64,000 bases of DNA from Bacillus sp. Cs-700 (lineage in GTDB: Bacteria > Bacillota > Bacilli > Bacillales > Guptibacillaceae). Below the pieces are notes generated by a model. The model was not told the origin of the DNA. It made no database searches and was given only the letters and a program-made list of their open reading frames with translations. Positions 8,797 to 17,057 of the stretch are shown here, piece after piece; the stretch's first letter is position 1; each line of letters starts with the position of its first letter. The translations under genes and the position numbers were made by a program. The stretch lies in contig NZ_CP041063.1 in assembly GCF_011082085.1 (NCBI RefSeq), positions 2,046,001-2,110,000 of the forward strand, written 5' to 3'.

Positions 8797-9999
8797 ATGT
8801 CTTTTTCAAAACTTGTTTTCACGCCACTCAGCTTCACCGGCTGGGGTTCACTTGAGCAGCTTTTACCTGAAGTGGAGAAGCATTTACCTGAGCGTATTCT
8901 TGTAGTGACCGATCCCGTTTTAAATGAGATTGGCCTCGTTGATCGCGTTCGACTACCGTTAGAAGATGCAGGATACTCAGTAGATATTTATACCGATACT
9001 AAGCCAGAGCCACCGCTCGCTATTGGGGAAAAGCTCGTCAATTATACGAGAGAAAATAAATATAACCTCGTTATCGGTCTTGGCGGAGGAAGTGCATTAG
9101 ATCTCGCCAAATTAACGGCTGTTTTATCTGCACACGAAGGGCCTGTAAGTGATTATCTCAATTTATCAGGAAGCCGAGAGATTACAAAAAAAGGCCTCCC
9201 AAAAATATTAATTCCAACAACGGCAGGGACTGGTTCTGAAGTAACCAATATCGCAGTGCTATCTCTTGAAACCTCAAAAGATGTCGTTACGCACGACTAC
9301 CTTCTCGCAGATGCCGCCATTGTTGATCCAGAACTCACCCTTTCTGTACCGGCAAAGGTTACCGCCGCAACAGGTGTTGATGCCCTTACCCATGCAATTG
9401 AAGCTTACGTCTCGGTCAACGCGAGCCCTACGACGGATGGACTTGCCTTACAAGCAATCCGGTTAATTAGTCTCTCCATCAGACGCGCCGTTTCTAACGG
9501 GGAGGATCGAGAAGCTCGAATCGATATGAGTCATGGAAGCTATATCGCCGGTCTTGCTTTTTTTAATGCCGGTGTTGCAGGCGTTCATGCCCTCGCTTAT
9601 CCTCTTGGTGGCCAGTTTCATATCGCTCACGGTGATTCCAATGCCGTTCTTCTTCCTTACGTAATGGGATATATTCGAAAAAGCTGTACAAAGCGAATGG
9701 GAGACATTTTGAACGCGCTCGGAGGTAATTCTCAATTTCTTTCAGAAGAGAAAGCTTCCTATGAATGCGTTCGCCAATTAGAAAGACTTGTTAAGGATGT
9801 CGGCATTCCGAGTACACTTGGCGGGTTTAATATTCCAAGTTCAGCACTTGAGTCACTAACTGAAGACGGTCTGAAACAGAATAGACTTCTTGCCAGAAGC
9901 CCGCTTCCTCTTTACGAAGCCGATATTCGCGCGATCTATCAATCTGCCTTTAATGGCGAAGTTGTCGAAGCATCACTTGCAAATGTTCCGCACCCTTAA
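8797..9999 (+). CDS. Iron-containing alcohol dehydrogenase (4-hydroxybutyrate dehydrogenase-like)
   Basis: A 400-residue group III metal-dependent alcohol dehydrogenase. The NAD-binding GGGSALDLAK is at 96-105, TTAGTGSEVT at 141-150, and the metal ligands are D195, H199, H264 and H278 (GVDALTHAIEAY and GVHALAYPLGGQFHIAHGD). It starts 12 bases after the lactonase stop, with AAAGGAGG in front, so the two are cotranscribed from the sigma-54 promoter. A plausible job is oxidation of the hydroxy acid released by the lactonase, but family members act on many short alcohols, so the substrate is open. A long hairpin ends the transcript. Confidence 0.9.
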   Translation: MSFSKLVFTPLSFTGWGSLEQLLPEVEKHLPERILVVTDPVLNEIGLVDRVRLPLEDAGYSVDIYTDTKPEPPLAIGEKLVNYTRENKYNLVIGLGGGSALDLAKLTAVLSAHEGPVSDYLNLSGSREITKKGLPKILIPTTAGTGSEVTNIAVLSLETSKDVVTHDYLLADAAIVDPELTLSVPAKVTAATGVDALTHAIEAYVSVNASPTTDGLALQAIRLISLSIRRAVSNGEDREARIDMSHGSYIAGLAFFNAGVAGVHALAYPLGGQFHIAHGDSNAVLLPYVMGYIRKSCTKRMGDILNALGGNSQFLSEEKASYECVRQLERLVKDVGIPSTLGGFNIPSSALESLTEDGLKQNRLLARSPLPLYEADIRAIYQSAFNGEVVEASLANVPHP

Positions 10000-10000
10000 A

Positions 10001-10045
10001 ATCAATCATAAAAGCCCGCTATTTAAGCGGGCTTTTATGATTGAT
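10001..10045 (+). terminator. Perfect 20-bp inverted repeat ending the lactonase-dehydrogenase operon
   Basis: Arms at 10001-10020 and 10026-10045 pair perfectly over 20 bp around an ATTTA loop, starting 2 bases after the stop codon. There is no long T run after the stem, but its outer part is A/T rich. Confidence 0.7.
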
Positions 10046-10096
10046 AGCTCTCTTGTTAGGGAACACCACTTAAAACGGAAACAGGTGGTGTCATAG

Positions 10097-10264
10097 TTGG
10101 GTTATTTCTTATTACTTATTCTTTCTCTTGCGATCATGATCTTTCTTATAAGAGTTCCGCTAACCGATCGCTTTCCTCCAGCAATTCGCAAAATGGGCGT
10201 GATCTTTCTGGCGTTAATCTCGCTTGTCTTCCTTGCCTTATTAATTGCTTCGTTTATAGGATGA
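10097..10264 (+). CDS. 55-residue two-span membrane protein
   Basis: A small ORF starting at TTG with AGGTGGTG (10083-10090) 6 bases upstream. The product has two hydrophobic helices (residues 2-18 and 35-54) flanking a short polar loop with IRVPLTDRFPPAIRKMG. Third-position base use looks coding, and a strong terminator follows immediately. It lies between two terminators, so it must have its own promoter, which I cannot identify. No family recognised. Confidence 0.5.
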   Translation: MGYFLLLILSLAIMIFLIRVPLTDRFPPAIRKMGVIFLALISLVFLALLIASFIG

Positions 10265-10266
10265 TC

Positions 10267-10313
10267 GAAAAGGCGAAAGTGTCCACTCCGAGTGGACACT
10301 TTCGCCTTTTTGT
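10267..10313. terminator. Bidirectional GTGTCCACT/AGTGGACAC terminator
   Basis: A perfect 20-bp stem (10268-10287 with 10291-10310) with a CCG loop, AAAA on the left and TTTTT on the right. It ends the 55-residue gene on the plus strand and faces the AEC carrier gene on the minus strand. It also forms the first half of the composite repeat described with 10321-10347. Confidence 0.85.
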
Positions 10314-10320
10314 TTGTGAA

Positions 10321-10347
10321 GGGGGTCAGGTTCGAACCTGCCCCCCC
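10321..10347. repeat. GGGGTCAGG palindrome, copy A
   Basis: Arms GGGGGTCAGG and CCTG-CCCCC around TTCGAA. One A is missing from the right arm compared with the other copies. It is 26 bases from the stop codon of the AEC carrier gene and joined by TTTGTTTGTGAA to the GTCC/GGAC hairpin at 10268-10310. Confidence 0.85.
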
Positions 10348-10373
10348 TTTGCCCCCCTTTTAACAACCGCTCT

Positions 10374-11282
10374 TCAAACAAACGTCGTCGCTAAATAAAT
10401 CACCACTGGCATCGTAGCTAAACTCGACACAGTAGATACAAGCGTTGCACTAGAAACGTTTTGAGGTTCCGTATGAAATTGAATGGCGTACATCGTCGTA
10501 TTGGCGGCAGTCGGAGTTGCCGCCATAATGATCATAATTTGCTTTGTCAATGGATCCACAGGCATAAATACAACAATTCCAGCAGCAATAAGCGGCGCAA
10601 TCATTAATTTAAGCGATAGCGCCGTTGATAGCTTTTGCCAATCAATCGCACGCAACCGTATATTGGCAAGCTGCATGCCGAGCGTCACCATAATAACGGG
10701 AATCGCTGCATCCGCTATCAAGTCCACGCCATCACGGATCGTGCCGAGTGGAATTTGTAACCATTGAAACAAAAGACCAACAATGGCACCGTAAACCATC
10801 GGCATTTTTCTCACTGCTCTAAGAGCTGCTTTAATTCCGTCGTGATCTGGACTTCCTTTTGCCGCATAATAGACCCCAAGCGTGCTCATTAACAACTGCT
10901 GTAGCACCATTAGCACAATCGCCGTTTCCATTCCGAGCGTTCCAAATAGAAACAGGACAAGCGGCGTGCCATAATTTCCGTTATTCATAAATGCGCTCGA
11001 CAAAACCAAACCGCACCGTTCTGATTCGGTATAGCCGTATATTTTCGATAAAATGCTGACAAGCCCAATCAGTGCAAAGCACAAACCTAGCATGTAGATC
11101 GATAAATACCCGTAGGACGAATCAATTTTTTGTTCATAGAACGTTCGAAAAACAAGAAGCGGCACGAGCACATATAACGCGAGATTTGAGAGGACCCTCG
11201 TCTCTAATTTTAAAAAGCGCTGCGCAAGATAACCGACGCCAAATACGAAAAAGATCGGTAGCAGTATGGTTATGATCGACAT
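10374..11282 (-). CDS. AEC-family carrier, candidate sulfolactate exporter
   Basis: A 302-residue auxin-efflux-carrier-type permease with about ten membrane helices. It has the family's N-terminal LLPIFFVFGVGYLAQRF, a central NNGNYGTPLVLFLFG and a C-terminal AATPTAANTTMYAIQF. ATG at 11288 is only 1 base from AAGGAG; ATG at 11282 has 7-base spacing and is used. It is the last gene of the sulfoquinovose operon, 88 bases after the aldehyde dehydrogenase. AEC carriers move organic anions such as malate. Since the pathway ends in sulfolactate, which most such bacteria excrete, export of that anion is the natural guess, from context only. Confidence 0.82.
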   Translation of the reverse strand: MSIITILLPIFFVFGVGYLAQRFLKLETRVLSNLALYVLVPLLVFRTFYEQKIDSSYGYLSIYMLGLCFALIGLVSILSKIYGYTESERCGLVLSSAFMNNGNYGTPLVLFLFGTLGMETAIVLMVLQQLLMSTLGVYYAAKGSPDHDGIKAALRAVRKMPMVYGAIVGLLFQWLQIPLGTIRDGVDLIADAAIPVIMVTLGMQLANIRLRAIDWQKLSTALSLKLMIAPLIAAGIVVFMPVDPLTKQIMIIMAATPTAANTTMYAIQFHTEPQNVSSATLVSTVSSLATMPVVIYLATTFV

Positions 11283-11330
11283 CTTCATTCTCCTTCAGCT
11301 TCTAAAAGCGATAGCGTCCTATACAGGATG

Positions 11331-11361
11331 AAAAGGGACCCGATTTCATTCATCGGCTCCC
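11331..11361 (-). terminator. Hairpin between aldehyde dehydrogenase and AEC carrier genes
   Basis: Read on the minus strand: GGGA-g-CCGAT, a 7-base loop, ATCGG-g-TCCC, then TTTTC. The stem has one symmetric internal mismatch. It may partly terminate the operon and lower expression of the carrier. Confidence 0.55.
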
Positions 11362-11370
11362 CTTCTACTC

Positions 11371-12804
11371 TCATCCGTTAAAAACGATAATTTTTTCTTC
11401 CGTCATTTCTTCAATCGCATAGCGTGGACCTTCTTTGCCCGTTCCACTTTTCTTCACACCACCGTATGGCATATGATCAACACGATAGCCTGACGTATCA
11501 TTAATAATGAGCCCACCTACATGAACCTCATTGATCGCTTTTAACGTAAATGCGAGGTCATTCGTAAAGAGTCCAGCTTGAAGACCATACTCTGAATCAT
11601 TCACTCTCGTAATCACTTCATCTGTTGAACGATACGTGCTTACCGCTACGACCGGGCCAAAAACTTCTTGACGACAAACCTTCATATCATCCTTTACATT
11701 CGTCAAAATCGTAGGTTGATAGAAAACGCCATCTCGTTTTCCACCCGTTTCAATTACAGCTCCCTGATCAACTGCTTCTTGTACCCAGCTCTCAACGCGT
11801 ATCGCTTCACGTTCAGCAATCATTGGGCCGATATCAGTCGCCGCTTCCATTGGATCACCTAAAACAAGTCCTTCTGTTACTTCCTTCATTTTTGCAAGAA
11901 ACGGCTCATAAATATCTTCGTGTACATAAACGCGTTGGACTGAAATACATACTTGTCCTGCGTTATTAAAACTTTTTTGAGCAGACTGCGTTGCCGCTGT
12001 CTCAACATCGGCATCATGATGCACAATCGTTGCTGAATTGTTTCCTAGCTCTAATGCTACTTTGCGCAATCCTGCTTTTTCGCGAATATGCTGGCCAACA
12101 CGCGGGCTTCCCGTAAACGTAAACATATTCACATCTTGATTCGAAAGAAGCCATTCGCCTACCGTTGCTCCCTCTCCTGTAATCAGGTTCAGGCGTCCTG
12201 CTGGAAGTCCCGCTTCTTCAAATATTTCCGTTAAAAGAATCGCACAAACCGGCGTCACTTCAGCTGGTTTTAATACCACGCTATTGCCAGCTGCAAGTGC
12301 AGGGCCAATTTTGTGGCACACAAGATTCAGTGGTACGTTAAATGGCGTGATCGCTGCAACAACCCCAATTGGAAAGCGTCTAGTATACGCCTGACGCTGT
12401 TCTGACCCAGGCGCAGCTTCAACCGGAATACCTTCGCCGTGAATTCGCTTCGCTTCTTCTGCCGAAACTTCTAATGTTAAAGCAGCACGACCTACTTCAC
12501 CTTTACACTCCGCTAAAGGCTTTCCAACTTCCTTCGCAAGCACTTCACCAAGCTCATCCTGACGAGCTCGTAGTGTCGCGGCTGCCTTAATCAAAACCGT
12601 GTACCGATCGTAAGGCGAAAAAGGGGTTTTCAATGCTGTCTTAGCCGCTTGCACCGCATCGGTTACATCCTGTTCATCAGCTGTAGCTGTTTTCGCTGCT
12701 ATTTCTTGGGTATATTTGTTTAGCACATCATCTGTTGCTGTTTTTTCTCGCCATTCCCCATTGATGAATAGCCCATAAGTTCGTACTGAAGTTTGTGTAG
12801 CCAC
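11371..12804 (-). CDS. Aldehyde dehydrogenase, probable sulfolactaldehyde dehydrogenase
   Basis: A 477-residue NAD(P)-dependent aldehyde dehydrogenase of the succinate-semialdehyde/lactaldehyde type. It shows the N-terminal GLFINGEW, PFNVPLNLV with FTGSPRVG for the nucleotide, the catalytic Glu in LELGNNSA and the catalytic Cys in NNAGQVCIS. The start is GTG, 11 bases from GGAGG. It lies 20 bases after a class II aldolase in the sulfoquinovose operon. The aldolase should release 3-sulfolactaldehyde, so oxidation to 3-sulfolactate is the expected reaction. Cofactor preference cannot be read here. Confidence 0.88.
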   Translation of the reverse strand: MATQTSVRTYGLFINGEWREKTATDDVLNKYTQEIAAKTATADEQDVTDAVQAAKTALKTPFSPYDRYTVLIKAAATLRARQDELGEVLAKEVGKPLAECKGEVGRAALTLEVSAEEAKRIHGEGIPVEAAPGSEQRQAYTRRFPIGVVAAITPFNVPLNLVCHKIGPALAAGNSVVLKPAEVTPVCAILLTEIFEEAGLPAGRLNLITGEGATVGEWLLSNQDVNMFTFTGSPRVGQHIREKAGLRKVALELGNNSATIVHHDADVETAATQSAQKSFNNAGQVCISVQRVYVHEDIYEPFLAKMKEVTEGLVLGDPMEAATDIGPMIAEREAIRVESWVQEAVDQGAVIETGGKRDGVFYQPTILTNVKDDMKVCRQEVFGPVVAVSTYRSTDEVITRVNDSEYGLQAGLFTNDLAFTLKAINEVHVGGLIINDTSGYRVDHMPYGGVKKSGTGKEGPRYAIEEMTEEKIIVFNG

Positions 12805-12824
12805 GTTAACATCATCCTCCTCTT

Positions 12825-13721
12825 TTATAACGTTACGACCTTTTTACCTGACAAAAGTTCTTCTGCTTTCCCCTGACTACCAAATACGCGAATCTTTTCT
12901 TGTACTTTTTCTTTCATACGTAAACGACCGAGACCAAGTGAACTAGCGAGCACAATATCATCCGGATTTTCTGAAAATGCTTCTTGAACGCCTCTCGTAA
13001 ACGCCTGACGAAGCTCCGTATCTACATTAATTTTTGCAATCCCTAGTGATATCGCCCGTTGCACTTGTTCATCTGGCACATCTGACCCGCCGTGAAGAAC
13101 GACTGGACGCTGAACGGCTTCTACAATCTCCTTTAGTCGTTCAAAACGAAGGTTAGGCGTTTCTTTATAAATCCCGTGAGCGGTTCCTATCGATACGGCA
13201 AGGTAGTCAACATCTGTTGCCTCTACGAAAGCGACGGCTTCTTCTGTTGTTGTAATGAGCGCATCCTTTTCATCAACCGTAATGTCATCTTCCGTTCCAC
13301 CGATTTTACCAATTTCTCCTTCAGATCCAATGCCAAGGGCTCTTGCAATATCGACTACTTTTTTCGTCGTCGCCGTGTTTTCTTCAAAAGATAAACCAGA
13401 CCCATCAAACATGACGGATTGAAAGCCTATTTGCACAGCTTGCATCGTTTGCTCGAACTGACGGCTGTGATCAAGATGAATCGCGACTGGAACATTAAAT
13501 TCTTTTTCATACGTATCGATCAACCCTTTTAATGCTTCCATGCCTAGCGTTTGAATCACCTTTTGTCCTACTTGAATCATAATTGGTGCTTTTTCCTCAG
13601 CAGCAGCTTCAAAAATGGCGAGCACCGTTTCCGCATTATGTGCGCTAAATGCCCCTACCCCATACCCATTTTGAAAAGCATGATCCAGCATTGTTTTTCC
13701 GTTAATAAATGGCATCATCAT
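12825..13721 (-). CDS. Class II aldolase, probable 6-deoxy-6-sulfofructose-1-phosphate aldolase
   Basis: A 298-residue zinc-dependent aldolase of the fructose-bisphosphate/tagatose-bisphosphate family. Zinc and catalytic blocks are HLDHS (82-86), EGEIG (134-138), SIGTAHG near 177-183, VVLHGGSDV and KINVDTELR. Three ATGs are in tandem; AAGGGAG favours the second or third (13718 or 13715), and I keep the longest. It lies between the GntR regulator (9-base gap) and the aldehyde dehydrogenase (20-base gap). In this context it should split sulfofructose-1-phosphate to DHAP and sulfolactaldehyde. A plain sugar bisphosphate substrate is the alternative. Confidence 0.88.
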   Translation of the reverse strand: MMMPFINGKTMLDHAFQNGYGVGAFSAHNAETVLAIFEAAAEEKAPIMIQVGQKVIQTLGMEALKGLIDTYEKEFNVPVAIHLDHSRQFEQTMQAVQIGFQSVMFDGSGLSFEENTATTKKVVDIARALGIGSEGEIGKIGGTEDDITVDEKDALITTTEEAVAFVEATDVDYLAVSIGTAHGIYKETPNLRFERLKEIVEAVQRPVVLHGGSDVPDEQVQRAISLGIAKINVDTELRQAFTRGVQEAFSENPDDIVLASSLGLGRLRMKEKVQEKIRVFGSQGKAEELLSGKKVVTL

Positions 13722-13730
13722 TTCTCCCTT

Positions 13731-14453
13731 CTATCGCTTCAATTCAATATTGTAATGGTACTGATCACTTCGATATTTCGTTTTTGTATATTCGATTGGA
13801 TGGTCATTCAATCCATAGCTGAGACGCGTCATTTCAAGTAGCGCTTCACCCGGACGAATCGCCAATGAATCTGCTTCATCAATCGTGGCATTAATCGCGG
13901 CAATTCGCTCTTTTGCTTTGTTTAAATAAACCTGATAGTTTTCTAGAATTTCATAGTATTTCGCTGTATTTAAATCATGCTGCATAAGTATCTTTCCAAT
14001 TGACTCTGGCCAGCACGTTCGTTCAAGGGCAACAGGCGTCTCATCCGCAAACCGTATGCGTTCAACGAGAAGAATCGGAGCTCCTTCAGCCACTTGAAGC
14101 ATTTCACTTTCATGAAAAAGGTTTTCCTTAAATTCAGCTCGTATCAGTTTGGATGAAGGAACCTGCCCTTTTTCCATTACTTCTTCCGCAAAACCTTTTA
14201 ACTGCCCAAGGTTACCTACCAATTGATGTGGCTTTACGATTGTGCCATGGCCCTGTTTCTTTTCGAGCAAACCATTTTGAACGAGAATCGCAATGGCCTG
14301 CCGAATCGTCGTCCGGCTAACACCAAATTCCTTGATGAGCCCTTGCTCTGTTGGAATAATCGTATTTGGTTTCCACGTTCCACTCTGAATGCGGTCGATC
14401 AGAACATCTTTTATTTGGAGATAAAGCGCCTCTCCGTTCTGATTAATCGACAT
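13731..14453 (-). CDS. GntR/HutC-family regulator of the sulfoquinovose operon
   Basis: A 240-residue transcription factor. A winged helix-turn-helix covers residues 5-72 (IIPTEQGLIKEFGVSRTT, then IRQAIAILVQNGLLEKKQGHGTIV), and a UTRA ligand-binding domain covers about 90-235. The gene overlaps the end of the kinase gene by 11 bases and is followed after 9 bases by the aldolase, so it is made with the enzymes it probably controls. A palindrome with TGATGTTT/AAACATCA arms between the operon's promoter and first gene (21613-21632) is the likely operator. The effector is probably sulfoquinovose or a pathway phosphate. Confidence 0.9.
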   Translation of the reverse strand: MSINQNGEALYLQIKDVLIDRIQSGTWKPNTIIPTEQGLIKEFGVSRTTIRQAIAILVQNGLLEKKQGHGTIVKPHQLVGNLGQLKGFAEEVMEKGQVPSSKLIRAEFKENLFHESEMLQVAEGAPILLVERIRFADETPVALERTCWPESIGKILMQHDLNTAKYYEILENYQVYLNKAKERIAAINATIDEADSLAIRPGEALLEMTRLSYGLNDHPIEYTKTKYRSDQYHYNIELKR

Positions 14454-15606
14454 ACAGTTCAGTCCTTTGTAATGGCGGTGGGTACGACCTAATATCTTCC
14501 CCGATAAGCGGTTTTAGCCATTGATAATATGCTTTCTGATCTTCAATGAACACCTCAGGCATCACTCGTTCTCCAGCAGCCACCACGTTACGAAGTTCAA
14601 TCGGGGTCATCCTTACTGAATAGCGATGGTGAGCATTCCGTTGAATGGAGACCATCACATTTGAAATCCCTTCACGAATCCATTCGCCCCCAACGCTCCC
14701 CACACGATAAGCTTCTTCTCGATCAACGTCCGAAACAACTTCAGAAAAACTTCGCTGATTCATGCCTAAAAGTTCAGCTCTTGTCATGACGTTTAACTCA
14801 CTTTTTAAAAAGCCAGCTACCTCATTGGAAATCCCGCCTAGCACTGTCCTGCCAGCGACATTTCCTCTCGCAACCTGCCCCGTCTTTCCAAAACAAACGC
14901 CTTCACTCACAACGACCGTGGCATACCCAAACCGATTCAATGCGGTGTTAACATTTTCAAGAAGCATTTCTGCTTGAATTGGCCGCTCTGGAATGCCAAT
15001 AAAATGCGGCCCTTCTTCTTCATACTCCTTAAGAAGCCCAGATGCGGCAGCCAGCCACCCAGCATTTCTTCCCATTGTCTCAAGTACACGAACCTTTTCA
15101 AAATTCTGCATGGAAGCGAGGTCGCGGCTCATATCTCGCGTCGCCTGAGCGACATATCGTGCAGAGCTTCCAAAACCAGGGGCATGGTCTGTTCCACCAA
15201 GATCGTTATCCACCGTCTTGGGAAGTCCGATGACTTGAAGGGTGAAACTTTGCCTTCTCGCTTCTGCTTCTACTTTCGCTAACGCCTCCATCGTTCCATT
15301 CCCACCGATAAAAACAAGGACATCGACTCCCTGAGCATGTAGCAGGCGCACACCTTTTTCAATATGCTCATCGGTTAGTGGAAACCGTCCAGAGCCAAGG
15401 CAAGCACCAGGGACATCTCGATGAAGATCAATACGATGTAGCATTTCATCCTTACCGTCTAAATAATTTCCTTGTGCCAATCCTTCATAACCATTTTGTA
15501 TCAACAGCAGAGAATGATCGCGTTTGACCTCGTTCACAAACCCTGCGAGGGTAGCATTAATGACGGCCGTAGGTCCCCCAGCCTGACCAATGGCGACCTT
15601 TTTCAT
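14443..15606 (-). CDS. PFK-A family kinase, probable 6-deoxy-6-sulfofructose kinase
   Basis: A 387-residue 6-phosphofructokinase-type kinase. Family blocks are GQAGGPTAVIN (7-17), LGSGRF (70-75), GGNG (101-104), PKTVDND with the catalytic Asp (129-135), ETMGRNAGW and the C-terminal RAELLGMNQR. It differs from ordinary PFK: the Mg-binding Asp of GGDG is Asn103, and the residue before TVDND is Lys130, as in pyrophosphate-type enzymes, while Gly104 is the ATP-type residue. It sits 14 bases after the isomerase. Phosphorylation of sulfofructose at C1 is the expected step. The phosphate donor is not certain. Confidence 0.87.
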   Translation of the reverse strand: MKKVAIGQAGGPTAVINATLAGFVNEVKRDHSLLLIQNGYEGLAQGNYLDGKDEMLHRIDLHRDVPGACLGSGRFPLTDEHIEKGVRLLHAQGVDVLVFIGGNGTMEALAKVEAEARRQSFTLQVIGLPKTVDNDLGGTDHAPGFGSSARYVAQATRDMSRDLASMQNFEKVRVLETMGRNAGWLAAASGLLKEYEEEGPHFIGIPERPIQAEMLLENVNTALNRFGYATVVVSEGVCFGKTGQVARGNVAGRTVLGGISNEVAGFLKSELNVMTRAELLGMNQRSFSEVVSDVDREEAYRVGSVGGEWIREGISNVMVSIQRNAHHRYSVRMTPIELRNVVAAGERVMPEVFIEDQKAYYQWLKPLIGEDIRSYPPPLQRTELYVD

Positions 15607-15620
15607 GCGACTGTCTCCCT

Positions 15621-16964
15621 TCAGTTCTTCGTATAAATCGTCGTCTTAAGCCCGAGCTGTTTTCCAAGTTCCACGAGCTCATCAGCCACATCATCATAAA
15701 TAATCGCGTAGTGCGGTTCGAAGCCTTCTTCCATTAAGCCATATAACGTGTCATTGATTTCCGTTTCAAGTTCCACTTCAACAGACGTTCCATTGAAACG
15801 CTGTGGCGTATCGAGTGCGTTTCCTCGCATCACAAGCAAGCGATATCCTTCTGGCGTATAGCCAACGCGGAACATCGTCACGCGACCTGGTTTTAATCCA
15901 AATTCCATCGTAAAGCCTAGCTTTCGGTTTGGATGAACGCCTGGGCGTGCACCTTGATCAGGATGGGCGAGTGAATAGGCGCCAGCACCGCAATGCCAAA
16001 ACACAACTGAATTACTCGCTTCATTGACGTGAACCATATCTCCAAGATACGGCGCACTTCCTGTTAGCTGTTGCAGAATAAACATCGATACCGAACCGTG
16101 AATATCGGATTCACACGATGACACAACGCCGTCCTCAGTAAATTGAGAAAGGGTTGAACATGCCGCAGCGCCAAGCTCATTGAAAAAGTCCGGCCAGCAG
16201 CGAATCGCAAGCGCTGAAACGTCTTCTGCATCAATTTGTTCCTGAACATAAGTTGTAAACTGAGCAAATCGCTGTACTGTTTCTTCGTTCCGATTTAGCC
16301 CAATCACCTGTTGCTCTGCTCGTTCAATCGCGCCTTCCCATTTTTCACGAGGTAGCTTGACGCATTCCTCAAATGCTTTGTTTAAATCAAAGTTTTTCAC
16401 CGTAACGCCAAGCTGTTTTTGAAGCGCTTCTTCATCCGTTCCCGAGAAGAAAAAGCCTGGTGGGTGTTCCCCAATCACACCAATCGTAAGACCTTTGAGA
16501 TCTTCAATCACTTTTTGCACTTTAAGTTGAACTTTAATTCTCTTTTGGACTTGCGCCTCATCCCCATTTCCGAATACAAAGCTAAATGGGTGGTTGGCAC
16601 ACCGTAGGACATGACTTGTGCTGTTTCCGCCGGTTAACGAGTTTAAGCGAAGTCTTCCTCCTACACTTGGCTCACGTACGGACCAAACAATCACTGGCGC
16701 TTCCACTTTTTTAATTAACGCTTCAACAAATTCACCATCCGCAAACGTTACGCTCTGATAGATACTTGCAATCACATCATCGCTGTTAACGTTTTCAAGA
16801 AAGGCCTCAAGATCTTCAGGAGACGTAATGATTTCCTCTGGTTCAATCACGTTCTTGGTCACGCTATGCAGAAATTCCGAACTTTTCTTTCGCTGTATCT
16901 CTCCCGCTTCTAGATCAAACGTCTTTCTTCCGATTGGTACGTATAGAATGCTTGTTTTTGGCAC
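15621..16964 (-). CDS. Fucose/arabinose-isomerase-like protein, probable sulfoquinovose isomerase
   Basis: A 447-residue protein of the L-fucose/L-arabinose isomerase superfamily. Evidence is the overall length, CWPDFFNELGAAACSTLSQ, CESDIHGSVSMFILQQLTG and the near-C-terminal VFWHCGAGA followed by HPNRKLGFTMEFGLKPG. Enzymes of this fold convert aldoses to ketoses with a divalent metal. Next to a sulfoquinovosidase and a PFK-type kinase it should convert sulfoquinovose to 6-deoxy-6-sulfofructose. GTG at 16964 is the first possible start; an in-frame stop lies just upstream. The 93-base gap before it is A/T rich and could hold a secondary promoter. Confidence 0.85.
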   Translation of the reverse strand: MPKTSILYVPIGRKTFDLEAGEIQRKKSSEFLHSVTKNVIEPEEIITSPEDLEAFLENVNSDDVIASIYQSVTFADGEFVEALIKKVEAPVIVWSVREPSVGGRLRLNSLTGGNSTSHVLRCANHPFSFVFGNGDEAQVQKRIKVQLKVQKVIEDLKGLTIGVIGEHPPGFFFSGTDEEALQKQLGVTVKNFDLNKAFEECVKLPREKWEGAIERAEQQVIGLNRNEETVQRFAQFTTYVQEQIDAEDVSALAIRCWPDFFNELGAAACSTLSQFTEDGVVSSCESDIHGSVSMFILQQLTGSAPYLGDMVHVNEASNSVVFWHCGAGAYSLAHPDQGARPGVHPNRKLGFTMEFGLKPGRVTMFRVGYTPEGYRLLVMRGNALDTPQRFNGTSVEVELETEINDTLYGLMEEGFEPHYAIIYDDVADELVELGKQLGLKTTIYTKN

Positions 16965-17057
16965 GATTGGTCACAACCTTTCATCTCTGTTTGTTACAAA
17001 TACTATATCATACATTATTATGTTTTAAAATAGGTAGTAACCTTTTATTCCACTCTC

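Noticed and set aside
11371-12804. Linking the aldehyde dehydrogenase to the lactonase operon as the third step of butyrolactone catabolism
   Set aside because: It is on the opposite strand, 20 bases after the aldolase and within the sulfoquinovose operon, beyond two terminators.
16965-17057. Second GntR operator before the isomerase gene
   Set aside because: Only an ATGTTT half site is present; no palindrome matching 21613-21632.
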